Positions 6,798 through 15,179 of a stretch of 40,447 nt of DNA are shown piece by piece. The first letter of the stretch is position 1, and each line of letters starts with the position of its first letter. Below the pieces are notes generated by a model. The model saw only the letters and a program-made list of their open reading frames with translations. It made no database searches and was not told the DNA's origin. This stretch comes from Planctomycetota bacterium (lineage in GTDB: Bacteria; Planctomycetota; Planctomycetia; Gemmatales; Gemmataceae), in the NCBI GenBank assembly GCA_003669555.1, contig QWOS01000135.1, positions 1-40,447 on the forward strand, read 5' to 3'. The position numbers and the translations under genes are program-made.

Positions 6798-8591
6798 ATG
6801 ATTTTCAGATTTTCAAATTTGGCTATTGGGGCTCTGGTAATGTCCGGTCTTATTTTGGGCTGCGGCCAGTCCCCCAAGCCCGAGGTTTCCAAAAGCCCCA
6901 CCCAGCCTACTGTTCAGGCCAAGCCTTCCTACGAAGATGCTGATGGTCCGTCACTCTTTAAGCAACTTGATGCCAAGACTGGGATCGAATTTACTTATCA
7001 AAATGGTGAGGAAAACAACCACCTTGCCATTCTTGAATCACTTGGTGGCGGGGTTGGCCTGATTGATCTCGACAGGGATGGCTTGCTGGATGTGTTAACG
7101 CCTGGAGGCGGGAAATACACCGAAAAAAACATCCAAGGCGTTCCTTGCAAACTGTTCCACAACAAAGGGGCCATGGCTTTTGAAGATTGGAGTGATCGAA
7201 TTGTCATTGAAGGCGGTTGGTTTTATACCCACGGCGTAGCGGTGTCCGACTTCAACCGGGATGGTTGGCAGGATGCCCTTTTGACCGGTTGGGGGCGTGT
7301 GGCACTGCTTCGCAACGACCCAGTTGATCCTGCCAACCCAGCAAAGGGAAGAAAGTTGGTCGATGTGACCCGGCAGTCGGGCCTGGAGACCGGCAGTTGG
7401 TCCAGCAGTGCCGCTTGGGGTGATTTGGATGGGGATGGTTTTCCCGATTTATATCTGGCTTGTTATGCCGACTGGTCTTTTTCCAAACATCCCAGTTGCT
7501 CTTACGGCACCAAGGTGAAGGATGTGTGTCCCCCCAAAGAATTTCAGGGTCTGCAGCATCAACTTTTTCTGAACCGGGGTGATGGTACTTTTCGCGAAGT
7601 GGGCAAGGACGCAGGTCTCGAAAAACCTGGCAAAGAGGCATCCAAGGGCCTTGGGGCTCTGATGGTTGATCTCGACGGCGATGGCAAACCTGAAATTTAT
7701 GCCTGCAATGATACTGTTGAGAATTTTCTTTATCTGAATCAATCCCGCCGCGGAAATATTCGACTGAAAAGCTGGGCAAAGGAATCAGGTGTTGCCCGCG
7801 ATGACCACGGCAACCCCAATGGGAGCATGGGGGTAGACTCGGCCGATTACGATCGAACCGGGCGTTACTCAATTTGGGTGACAAACTATGAGAATGAACC
7901 GCATGCCCTCTATCACAACGATGGCCTTCAGGATGGCAAACCCATTTTTAGTTGGAAAACCACTGCTTCAGGAATTGCGGCCATGGGGCAGAAATTTGTC
8001 AGTTGGGGTACCGGTTTCGCGGACTTTGATTGGGATGGCTGGGAAGACCTGTTTGTCATTAATGGTCACGCAATACGCTTCCCAGGTGGAGGCGAGGAGG
8101 GGCAAAAAATGCGACCGGTTTTATTGCGCAATCAGGGTGGGGGCAAATTCAAGTTGGCTTCCCAGCGCGGTGGAGAATATTTTTCAACCGAACACAGGGG
8201 CAGAGGAGCTGCATTGGGAGACCTAGATAATGATGGCGCTCTCGATTTGGTGGTCAGTCATGTCCAAAATCCGGGCGCAGTGTTAAAAGGCTTGCCTCCC
8301 ACAGGCCGTCAATGGATTGGCTTTAATTTGCAACGAAATGCGCACGCTTGCTGCGTGGGTGCTCAGGTGCGACTTACTGCACAGGGTAAACCCATGTCCC
8401 GTCAGGTCAAGGGAGGCGGGAGTTATGCCTCTTCTCCCGACCGGCGCATTCATTTTGGTCTCGATACCGCCACGAAAATGGATACCCTCGAAATTTCTTG
8501 GCCAGATGGGTTTCGTGAAACATTCGATCCGGCCCGATTTGTCCCTGGCAAGTATCATGAGATTATTCAAGGTACTGGCAACAAGAAGTAA
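6798..8591 (+). CDS. Lipoprotein with FG-GAP/VCBS repeats and ASPIC/UnbV domain (CRTAC1 family)
   Basis: A 597-residue surface protein. The N-terminus has a lipoprotein signal (hydrophobic helix then LILGC, lipidated Cys22), so it should be anchored in a membrane. Calcium-binding FG-GAP/VCBS blades recur through the body: DLDRDGLLDVLTPGGG, DFNRDGWQDALLTGWG, DLDGDGFPDLYLACY, DLDGDGKPEIYACND, DFDWDGWEDLFVINGH and DLDNDGALDLVVSH. The C-terminal ~85 residues (VGAQVRLTAQGK ... LEISWPDGFRETF) are the ASPIC/UnbV domain. Such proteins are abundant in planctomycetes and acidobacteria; the ligand is not known. It follows the exported methyltransferase by 16 bases, suggesting a shared transcript. Confidence 0.9.
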   Translation: MIFRFSNLAIGALVMSGLILGCGQSPKPEVSKSPTQPTVQAKPSYEDADGPSLFKQLDAKTGIEFTYQNGEENNHLAILESLGGGVGLIDLDRDGLLDVLTPGGGKYTEKNIQGVPCKLFHNKGAMAFEDWSDRIVIEGGWFYTHGVAVSDFNRDGWQDALLTGWGRVALLRNDPVDPANPAKGRKLVDVTRQSGLETGSWSSSAAWGDLDGDGFPDLYLACYADWSFSKHPSCSYGTKVKDVCPPKEFQGLQHQLFLNRGDGTFREVGKDAGLEKPGKEASKGLGALMVDLDGDGKPEIYACNDTVENFLYLNQSRRGNIRLKSWAKESGVARDDHGNPNGSMGVDSADYDRTGRYSIWVTNYENEPHALYHNDGLQDGKPIFSWKTTASGIAAMGQKFVSWGTGFADFDWDGWEDLFVINGHAIRFPGGGEEGQKMRPVLLRNQGGGKFKLASQRGGEYFSTEHRGRGAALGDLDNDGALDLVVSHVQNPGAVLKGLPPTGRQWIGFNLQRNAHACCVGAQVRLTAQGKPMSRQVKGGGSYASSPDRRIHFGLDTATKMDTLEISWPDGFRETFDPARFVPGKYHEIIQGTGNKK

Positions 8592-8633
8592 TTTCCGGTT
8601 TGGCATGCGGGTTTCTCGGTTGAAAGGTGAAAT

Positions 8634-9434
8634 ATGACAATTCGTTTGGCAGTACATGGGGCTGCAGGGCGTATGGGGCAACGGGTGATTGCTTTAGGGG
8701 CAAGCACAGCAGGGCAAAAAGTGGTCGCTGCGCTCGAGTCGCCTGGTAATCCACGCTTGGGAAACGATGCTGGGGAAATAGCCGGTATTGGCAATATCGG
8801 GATTTCCCTTTCTGACCGGCTTTCCGGCGATACTCGTCCGGAGGCCTTGATTGATTTCTCGGTTCCTGAAGCCCTCGAGCGGGTTCTCCAGCTAGCCGTC
8901 GAAAATAAAATCCCGCTGGTCCTCGCCACAACGGGTTTGAGCAAAAAACAGGAAGAAGAAGTTGCCTCCGCTAGTCACCATGTGGCTATTCTGAAGGCTT
9001 CCAATTTCAGCCTGGTGGTGAATGTGCTTTTCGAGCTGACCCGTGTCGCTGGAGACATGTTGAACGGTAAAGGTTTTGATGTCGAGATAGTTGAAAGGCA
9101 CCATCGTTTCAAGAAGGATTCTCCATCCGGAACGGCCCTCACTTTTGCTGAAATCGTGCAAAAGGCGATGGGCCAGGAAAGAATCGTCCACGGCAGAGAG
9201 GGCATTGTGGGGGAAAGGCCCCTTGGGGAAATAGGTGTGCATGCCGTTCGTGTTGGAGATAATGTGGGCGAGCACACAGTGATTTTCAGCACTCTTGGCG
9301 AAACCATGGAATTAGTCCACAAAGGGCACAGTCGCGATAGCTATGCCTTGGGGGCTTTAGCCGCTGCCAGGTATCTCGCAGGTAAGCCTGCGGGCAATTA
9401 TTCCATGCGCGATGTTCTTGGGATTCAAGGGTGA
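8634..9434 (+). CDS. dapB: 4-hydroxy-tetrahydrodipicolinate reductase
   Basis: This 266-residue enzyme reduces the product of DapA with NAD(P)H in the diaminopimelate/lysine pathway, so it also feeds peptidoglycan synthesis. The N-terminal Rossmann motif is GAAGRMGQ (residues 9-16). The substrate-binding and catalytic stretch ERHHRFKKDSPSGTA lies near residues 155-170, with the usual paired histidines and the lysine. The family's GLSK and ASNFSLVVN segments are present, and length is standard. An AAGGTGA ribosome binding site precedes ATG 8634. Its TGA overlaps the GTG start of rarD by four bases, so the two are translationally coupled. Confidence 0.95.
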   Translation: MTIRLAVHGAAGRMGQRVIALGASTAGQKVVAALESPGNPRLGNDAGEIAGIGNIGISLSDRLSGDTRPEALIDFSVPEALERVLQLAVENKIPLVLATTGLSKKQEEEVASASHHVAILKASNFSLVVNVLFELTRVAGDMLNGKGFDVEIVERHHRFKKDSPSGTALTFAEIVQKAMGQERIVHGREGIVGERPLGEIGVHAVRVGDNVGEHTVIFSTLGETMELVHKGHSRDSYALGALAAARYLAGKPAGNYSMRDVLGIQG

Positions 9435-10405
9435 GCGAAGGGAAGCAGCCTGCACAGGGTGAGTCGGCCGGGGTGGGTTTGTCATGTGCCTTGGCCGCTT
9501 TTTTGGCCTGGGGTCTGATGCCGCTCTATTTTAGGGCACTGGGTTCGGTCCCGCCGATCCAGTTGATACTCCACCGCATTGTGTGGACCGCGTTGATGCT
9601 TGTTTTTTTACTGACGGTTCTTGGTAAGTGGGATAATTTACGAGCGGTAATTCGTTCCAAGCGGGCGTTGGGGATTTTGCTGATTTCTTCGGTACTAATT
9701 TGCGCCAATTGGTTTCAGTACATTTTGGCGATGGAACTGAAAAGGGTGCAGGAAGCCAGTTTAGGTTACTTTATCACCCCGCTTTTTAGTGTTGTTTTGG
9801 GGGTTGCTTTCCTGGGTGAAAAACTGCGACTTGCTCAGGCAGTTGCCTCGTTGCTAGCGGCGGGTGGACTGCTTGTTTTAATCAGTAACACGGGGACCAC
9901 ACCTTGGCTAGGAATAGGGCTGGCTTTTTCCTTTGGTTTTTATGGCCTATTGCGAAAGCTGGTACCAGTTGACCCGGTGGTTGGCTTGGCAATAGAAACA
10001 TTCATTCTGCTTCCCATCGGTATAGGGGGGCTGGCCTGGTTGGCCTTTACCAAGCAATTGGAAATCGATGACACCAATCAGGGTGTCCTGATCCTGGCCA
10101 GTGGAATCATCACCGCAGGCCCCCTCATGCTTTTCGCGGCAGGGGTTAGGGCTCTTCCTTTGGCTATTTTAGGATTTTTTCAATACCTTTCACCAACAAT
10201 CCAGTTTGTGCTTTCCATCATGGTTCTTGGTGAGCCAATCGATAGCGGAAAACTCGCTGGTTTTTTTTGGATCTGGGCTGGTTTGTTGCTATTTAGTGGT
10301 GAATCGATTTGGCGTTGGTGGCAGGGGCGAAAGGCTCGCGCCTTGCTGATCCCCCAAGAAAAGGATCATGCACTCGGTTTTTCAAAATTGGGGGTAAAAC
10401 CGTGA
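9431..10405 (+). CDS. rarD: RarD-type EamA family transporter
   Basis: A 324-residue membrane protein of the drug/metabolite transporter superfamily with about ten hydrophobic helices in two EamA halves. The first helix region (FLAWGLMPLYFRAL), the VPPIQLILHRIVW loop, and GYFITPLFSVVLGVAFLGEKLRL fit the RarD subfamily (RarD/chloramphenicol-sensitive protein), whose substrate is not established. The start is GTG 9431, overlapping the dapB stop as GTGA. The 183 bases at 9791-9973, coding for VVLGVAFLGEKL to LVPVD, recur almost exactly just after the gene at 10436-10618. A weak hairpin (AAAACC/GGTTTT, 10396-10415 region) followed by TCCTTT overlaps the stop codon and may terminate transcription. 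Confidence 0.9.
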   Translation: MSEGKQPAQGESAGVGLSCALAAFLAWGLMPLYFRALGSVPPIQLILHRIVWTALMLVFLLTVLGKWDNLRAVIRSKRALGILLISSVLICANWFQYILAMELKRVQEASLGYFITPLFSVVLGVAFLGEKLRLAQAVASLLAAGGLLVLISNTGTTPWLGIGLAFSFGFYGLLRKLVPVDPVVGLAIETFILLPIGIGGLAWLAFTKQLEIDDTNQGVLILASGIITAGPLMLFAAGVRALPLAILGFFQYLSPTIQFVLSIMVLGEPIDSGKLAGFFWIWAGLLLFSGESIWRWWQGRKARALLIPQEKDHALGFSKLGVKP

Positions 10406-10435
10406 GGGTTTTCCTTTACGAATGGTTGTGCTCTG

Positions 10436-10618
10436 GTTGTTTTGGGGGTTGCTTTCCTGGGTGAAAAACTGCGACTTGCCCAGGCAGTTGCCTCGTTGCT
10501 AGCGGCGGGTGGACTGCTTGTTTTAATCAGTAACACGGGGACCACACCTTGGCTAGGAATAGGCCTGGCTTTTTCCTTTGGTTTTTATGGCCTACTGCGA
10601 AAGCTGGTACCAGTTGAC
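10436..10618 (+). pseudogene. Duplicated internal fragment of rarD (direct repeat of 9791-9973)
   Basis: These 183 bases align without gaps to 9791-9973 inside rarD and differ at only three positions: GCT to GCC (Ala), GGG to GGC (Gly) and TTG to CTG (Leu). All three are silent in the rarD frame, and the frame is open through the whole copy, ending at a TAG at 10631-10633. The copy starts in the middle of a helix and has no start signal of its own, so it is most likely a non-functional fragment. The flanks of the two copies are unrelated. The ~150 bases from 10634 to 10787 show no gene. Confidence 0.9.
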
Positions 10619-10787
10619 TCTGTCAGCCCATAGATGCCATTAAGGGTTTGGGTTATCCGTGCCGGGACCTGGTCACTTGGGGAATGGCGAATTACTCCCA
10701 CAGGAGGCCCCCGCTATCGGTGAGGAACCCAAGGGAAATAATCCAGACAGCCGTGGGGATATGCAAAAGGCGGGATTTCCGACTGCC

Positions 10788-11903
10788 TCAGAATTTGAAG
10801 AGCAGGCCGGCGCCCAGGAAGGCGCCGGGGCTTACATCGACCTGATCCTGCAGGTCGGAGAATTGGCTTTGGCCGTTGCCATAATAGCGATTGAAGGCAT
10901 ATCCGGCGTTAACATCCAAAAGTGCGTTGGAAGATAGCTCCCAGCGCAAGCCGCTGATTAATTGCATCTCGAATCCCAAAAACCGATCCAGCAGCACAGC
11001 TCGGTCGGCCAGGAAATAGGCTTCGTTCAGCCATTCAAACCCACCATAGACTTCCAAACCGTTTCCTAGCAGGTAGGTAGCCCGAGCGTTGATATTTGTG
11101 ACCGGAATGTACGAAAACGAAAGAGTCAAGTCTTCCACAGGTTTCCATTTGACTGAAAAAGGCAGGCCAATACTTGCCTGGAGGTTGTCTGTGGGTTTCC
11201 AAAGGTAAGCAATACCCGGCAACGGGAATTCCACATTTCCCACCGGCGAATAGAAGACTGAAAAGAGCCACGAGTCGCGCTCGTTCTTGGCCGGGGCCTG
11301 GAGGAATCCGAAAAAACTGACATTCATCACATTGATGTTGATGAATGGCTTGTCACTTGCCGAACCAAAGGTTGTTTTCAGCCCACTGGACCAGCCGCTT
11401 TCAAACTTGTGGATATGCATGAGACCCGTGTTGATATTCCATAATTGTTGTGGAAATAGTTGCTGGGTATCCGGCAGAATTGCATCTGTCGAGAACATTG
11501 TGTTTCGAACACCAGCCGTCAACAAAACCGTGTCGCCATCTTTCCGCCAAATGGGATAAGCCGCCGAAATACTCTGACGAACCAGGCCAAGGTCGGATGG
11601 GGTTTGCGAATTGGAGATTGGGCTGGAAGGATACCAAGCGGCTTTATAACCCGGATCTCCCATGCCCGGACCGCCAAATCCACCTCGGCCGGACATTCCG
11701 CCATCCGAACGCGAAAGATTGTTGACGGATGGTGCGGGAATCGCCGGATCAAAGGAGTCCACGGACTCAAAATCTTCTTCAAGCGCTAAATCCTGAAACC
11801 ATGGAAGCGGAACAGATTGCACTTCTTGACACGGTAAATCTTGTCCCCAACCAGAGCCTATTCCCAGGAAAATCGAGCAAGCCAGGGCAAAAATCCAGCG
11901 CAT
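10788..11903 (-). CDS. Outer-membrane beta-barrel protein (DUF6268-like)
   Basis: This 371-residue protein begins with a signal peptide (MRWIFALACSIFLGIGSGWGQ) and a glycine-rich linker (residues ~70-82). A series of alternating amphipathic strands follows: VLLTAGVRNTMFS, GWSSGLKTTFGSAS, WLFSVFYSPVG, LTLSFSYIPVTNINARATY and LEVYGGFEWLNEAYFL. It ends in phenylalanine (LGAGLLFKF), the usual C-terminal signature of barrel assembly substrates. The pattern fits the DUF6268 group of planctomycete outer-membrane proteins of unknown function. It stands alone on the minus strand; its upstream region at 11904-12158 borders the composition change at about 12 kb. Confidence 0.75.
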   Translation of the reverse strand: MRWIFALACSIFLGIGSGWGQDLPCQEVQSVPLPWFQDLALEEDFESVDSFDPAIPAPSVNNLSRSDGGMSGRGGFGGPGMGDPGYKAAWYPSSPISNSQTPSDLGLVRQSISAAYPIWRKDGDTVLLTAGVRNTMFSTDAILPDTQQLFPQQLWNINTGLMHIHKFESGWSSGLKTTFGSASDKPFININVMNVSFFGFLQAPAKNERDSWLFSVFYSPVGNVEFPLPGIAYLWKPTDNLQASIGLPFSVKWKPVEDLTLSFSYIPVTNINARATYLLGNGLEVYGGFEWLNEAYFLADRAVLLDRFLGFEMQLISGLRWELSSNALLDVNAGYAFNRYYGNGQSQFSDLQDQVDVSPGAFLGAGLLFKF

Positions 11904-12158
11904 TTAACCCCTCGATTGAATTGGATAGAGTTCTGGCAATAGCAAAACCTTTCACTCAACACAACCATATTTAGACGGCCGGCGAGCAAAAGAAAAACGG
12001 CCCTTCCAGAAATTTCACGGGTACAGGTTCAAGCTGTGACCATGGCAGTGATAGGGGTTTTGAAATTCACGCGATTTCTGAAATTGCCCGCCCTAAACCT
12101 TTTATTGCTTATTGCCTGCTTTGAACCCGCCCTGCGGGCACCCGGAATTAAAAAACAG
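11904..12158. other. Intergenic region upstream of the barrel gene; base-composition boundary
   Basis: I see no gene here. This stretch should contain the promoter of the minus-strand barrel gene, though no box is clear. A short GC palindrome (CCCGCCCTGCGGGC) lies near 12127-12140. GC content changes across this region: genes to the left are about 50% and those to the right about 65%. Confidence 0.5.
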
Positions 12159-12228
12159 GTAATCCATCAGCCGATTGCCGTAGATGAGAGTAAATTTTAC
12201 CATCTACGGCAATCGGCTGATGGGTTAC
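12159..12228 (-). terminator. Long near-perfect hairpin terminator after rdgB
   Basis: The arms are 12159-12186 and 12201-12228: 28 bases each with a single G-T wobble, around a 14-base loop. Read on the minus strand, the stem starts 12 bases after the rdgB stop and is followed by CTGTTTTTTAATT, a proper U-tract. It is therefore well placed as the intrinsic terminator for the arsA-rdgB side. A 28-bp stem is unusually long for a terminator, so it could also be a small mobile palindrome that has been co-opted. Confidence 0.75.
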
Positions 12229-12239
12229 AAAAAATGAAA

Positions 12240-12845
12240 TCAGCCCGGGGCCAGCCTTGTCAACTGCCGCTCCAAACCCTCAAGGGCGCGGGTGCGGTGG
12301 CTTATAGCCTGCTTCACCACCAGTGGCAGCTCGCCAAAGGTGGCATGATATTCGGGAACCAGGAACAACGGATCGTAACCAAAGCCCCCCGAGCCCTTTG
12401 CCACCGCCAAAATGACCCCATTGCAGCGTCCTTCAGCCCTGGCCACTACCTCACCTTGCGGATTGGCGACCACCGCATGGCAGACATAATAGGCGCGCCT
12501 GTCGGTGATCCCTTCCAGATTGGCCAGCACCTGGCGATTGTTGGCGGTATCGTCCCCGTGACTGCCTGCATAGCGCGCAGATAGCACCCCGGGCGCCCCC
12601 TGCAAGGCGGGCACCACCAGACCACTATCCTCGGCAAGCACCCAATGGCCGAGCGCCAACGCGGTCTCGCGGGCTTTTTTCTCGGCATTACCCGCGAATG
12701 TGTCGCTGTCTTCCACCACCTCCGGGGCCCCGGGGTGACCAGTCAGGTCTTCCAGACACCATCCCTGACCAGCCAAGCTGCGCCAGCGGTCGGTGATCTC
12801 TTCCACCTTGTGCTTGTTCCTTGTGCCAATTACCAGCAGTGGCAT
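12240..12845 (-). CDS. rdgB: XTP/dITP pyrophosphatase (RdgB/HAM1)
   Basis: This 201-residue enzyme hydrolyses dITP, XTP and related deaminated purine triphosphates to the monophosphates, keeping them out of DNA and RNA. Family motifs are in order: GTRNKHKVEEI at the N-terminus, DSDTFAGNAEKKAR, LAEDSGLVVPAL with the catalytic acidic residue, PGVLSARYAG, GSGGFGYDPLF and the C-terminal SHRTRAL. GGGGAG about nine bases upstream supports ATG 12845. It lies 77 bases after arsA on the same strand and may be read from the ars transcript. A strong hairpin terminator follows. Confidence 0.95.
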   Translation of the reverse strand: MPLLVIGTRNKHKVEEITDRWRSLAGQGWCLEDLTGHPGAPEVVEDSDTFAGNAEKKARETALALGHWVLAEDSGLVVPALQGAPGVLSARYAGSHGDDTANNRQVLANLEGITDRRAYYVCHAVVANPQGEVVARAEGRCNGVILAVAKGSGGFGYDPLFLVPEYHATFGELPLVVKQAISHRTRALEGLERQLTRLAPG

Positions 12846-12922
12846 GAGCGATTCTCCCCAGGGTTTCTCCGGTCAGGATACACGGCCAGGCAGATGGCGG
12901 GAGGGGGAGTTGACCCGGTCCA

Positions 12923-14707
12923 TCACCCCGCTGCAACTGCGGGGACAGGTAACGCAACGAGCAGTTCGCGCAAGTGATCGACTCCCACCGGGGGTTGGGC
13001 CTGCCAGGGGATCAACGCCAGGCGGGACGCATGTTGCTCCATCACCTCACGGAGGAACCGCGCCTCGTGGGCCCGTCGGGATACCAACACCGGATCGGTC
13101 AGCCGCAAAGGGGTCAGACTCTGGTTCACCACCCAGGCAAACGGCACGATTCCAGCCCTTTTCAGGTCGGCTTGCAGTTTGGCTGCCTCATGAACAGGGG
13201 TGGCCTCCGGCAAAGTTACAATCAGTACCCGTGAATAAGCCGGATCGCGCAACCTGGGGAGCAGGTTCTGTACAGATTCGTCTATCCCACTCGACTGGCG
13301 GGTGACCTCACGGTGGTAAGCAAGAGCGGCATCCAGCAGCAAAATGGTATGCCCGGTAGGGGCGGTGTCGAGGACTACAAATCCGTCCCGCCCCTTCTCC
13401 ACCGCTGCTGCAAAGGCGCGAAACACCGCAATCTCTTCAGTGCAGGGCGAGCGCAGGTCTTCCTCGAGCATCGCCCGTCCCTGAGCATCGAGATCTTTCC
13501 CCGCTGTGGCCAGAACCTCCGCGGAATACGCGGCAACCTCCGCCTTCGGATCAATGCGGCCCATCGTCAGGTGCCGCAGCGCGCCGTTGAGTGTGGCGAC
13601 GATATGGGCGGCTGGATCGGTTGTGGTCAGGTGAACTGCACACCCCCTGTCCGCCAGTGCGACGGCCACAGCCGCCGCCACGGTGGTTTTGCCAACCCCC
13701 CCCTTGCCCATGGTCAGAATCACACCATGCCCCAACCGCGCCAGTTCCTCGATCAAATCCCCAAGGGGTGGCAATACCAGGGCGGAACCGCCGACGCTTT
13801 CCGTCACTTCACCCAGGGAACTTGCCGGGCTGTTTTCGATCGACCGGATCGCCCCGATCCCCACTAGCCCGCGCGGGGCCAGCGGAATAACCACCCGCGG
13901 CAGGGAGGAAATACCTTCAGGTATCTGTTCCATCGCGTTTCCAGCGCGCTGTTCCATCGCCAGGGCGACCGGATCGGCCCGGTTTCCAGCGTGGAAAACC
14001 CCGTTGATCACCAGATGCTGGTTGTGAATGCCCAAACTGGCCAGCTCACCGCTGGTCCGCTGCGCTTCCCGCAGGGCCGAGGCCTCCGGTCGCGCCACCA
14101 GCACCAGCGTGGTAATGGCAGGATCACCCAGGGCCTTGACGGTATCGGCATAAAGTTTTTTCTGGGCTTGCAAGCCAGCGAGGGGGCCCAGGCAGGAGGT
14201 TCCCGTGCTGCTCGACCCCAGGAACCCATCCCAGGCCGATGGTAGCGACAGCAGCCGCAGGGTGTGGCCTGTTGGCGCCGTGTCGAAGATCACATGGTCG
14301 AAAGAATCAGCAGTTCCATGGCCTGCCAATAACCGGGCAAATTCATCAAAGGCAGCGATTTCCAGGGTGCAGGAGCCTGAAAACTGCTCCTCCATGCTGG
14401 CAATGGCCGCATCGGGAAGTTTACCCCGGTAGGGGGCGACCATCGCCTCGCGATAGGCTTTGGCCGAAGCTTCGGGATCAATATTCATGGCCATGAGCTG
14501 CGGCACACCGGGTACCGCAGAAGGGGAACTTCCCAATTTGGCGCCCAGCACCTCGTCCAGGTTCGAAGCCGGGTCGGTGCTGATAAGCAGCACCCGTTTC
14601 CCGGCATCGGCCAACCGGATGGCGGTGGCGCTAGCGACGGAGGTTTTCCCCACGCCCCCTTTACCGGTGAAGAACAGGATGCGGGTGGGCTTTTGCAAAA
14701 ATTCCAT
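12923..14707 (-). CDS. arsA: Arsenite/antimonite pump-driving ATPase ArsA
   Basis: A 594-residue two-domain ATPase that energises arsenite export through the ArsB permease. Each half has a deviant Walker A motif GKGGVGKT (residues 15-22 and 334-341) and the DTAPTGHT signature. The three cysteines that bind As(III)/Sb(III) in the E. coli plasmid R773 enzyme fall at identical positions: Cys113 (GSCTLEI), Cys172 (SCLGPLAG) and Cys422 (SPCTEEIAVF). It is therefore likely a genuine metalloid-activated ArsA and not a Get3-type targeting factor. GGGGAG precedes ATG 14707. It follows arsD by 36 bases. No arsB, acr3 or arsC lies in the window, so the pump partner must be elsewhere. Confidence 0.95.
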   Translation of the reverse strand: MEFLQKPTRILFFTGKGGVGKTSVASATAIRLADAGKRVLLISTDPASNLDEVLGAKLGSSPSAVPGVPQLMAMNIDPEASAKAYREAMVAPYRGKLPDAAIASMEEQFSGSCTLEIAAFDEFARLLAGHGTADSFDHVIFDTAPTGHTLRLLSLPSAWDGFLGSSSTGTSCLGPLAGLQAQKKLYADTVKALGDPAITTLVLVARPEASALREAQRTSGELASLGIHNQHLVINGVFHAGNRADPVALAMEQRAGNAMEQIPEGISSLPRVVIPLAPRGLVGIGAIRSIENSPASSLGEVTESVGGSALVLPPLGDLIEELARLGHGVILTMGKGGVGKTTVAAAVAVALADRGCAVHLTTTDPAAHIVATLNGALRHLTMGRIDPKAEVAAYSAEVLATAGKDLDAQGRAMLEEDLRSPCTEEIAVFRAFAAAVEKGRDGFVVLDTAPTGHTILLLDAALAYHREVTRQSSGIDESVQNLLPRLRDPAYSRVLIVTLPEATPVHEAAKLQADLKRAGIVPFAWVVNQSLTPLRLTDPVLVSRRAHEARFLREVMEQHASRLALIPWQAQPPVGVDHLRELLVALPVPAVAAG

Positions 14708-14743
14708 CAGATCTCCCCGAACGAAACCACCCAGCCACCGGCC

Positions 14744-15115
14744 TTAGCAACACCCCTTCGGGCCGCCACAACAACCGCCCTTGGTGCCACTGGCCGGGGC
14801 GGCTACCTGCACCAAAACCCCGCACCACTCGGCCAGTAATTGCCGCGAAGGGTAAATCCCCTTGCAGACAATTTTCCCGTTCACTTTCAGCAAGGGCAAG
14901 GCCTGATCGGTGCCCCCTTGCAAGGCAGTGCTGACATCGGGTTGGGCAACGAATGCCTCGGGTTGCTGGGCAAGATTGAAGCGCTCAACTTTCACTCCTT
15001 GATCCTTCAGCCAGGCCAGGTCGCTGGCGAATTGCGGCAACACCGGATCAACCTTGGGACCGCAAACCCCGGTGGAGCAGCACATCGGTTTGTCAAAAAC
15101 TTGCACCATCGCCAT
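14744..15115 (-). CDS. arsD: Arsenic metallochaperone ArsD
   Basis: A 123-residue thioredoxin-fold protein that carries As(III) to ArsA and, in characterised systems, acts as a weak repressor. The three functional cysteines are at 12, 13 and 18 (PMCCSTGVCGPKVDP), as in R773 ArsD. The C-terminus has two more vicinal pairs (115-116 and 122-123, within GGCCGGPKGCC). I place the start at ATG 15115, because GAAGGAG lies eight bases upstream and the family's N-terminus begins there; the frame is open 26 codons further. It sits between arsR and arsA in a compact operon. Confidence 0.95.
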   Translation of the reverse strand: MAMVQVFDKPMCCSTGVCGPKVDPVLPQFASDLAWLKDQGVKVERFNLAQQPEAFVAQPDVSTALQGGTDQALPLLKVNGKIVCKGIYPSRQLLAEWCGVLVQVAAPASGTKGGCCGGPKGCC

Positions 15116-15179
15116 GGCGTGGACTCCTTCAAAAAAAGTCACCGATAAACAGCAAAAACCACGAAAAAAACAGCCATTC

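Noticed and set aside
12036-12584. Plus-strand frame of 182 codons over the hairpin and rdgB
   Set aside because: It runs through the long inverted repeat and antisense to conserved rdgB; its sequence is not protein-like.
12926-12944. GC hairpin at the arsA stop (CCCCGC/GCGGGG) as a terminator
   Set aside because: No T-tract follows on either strand, and rdgB continues in the same direction.
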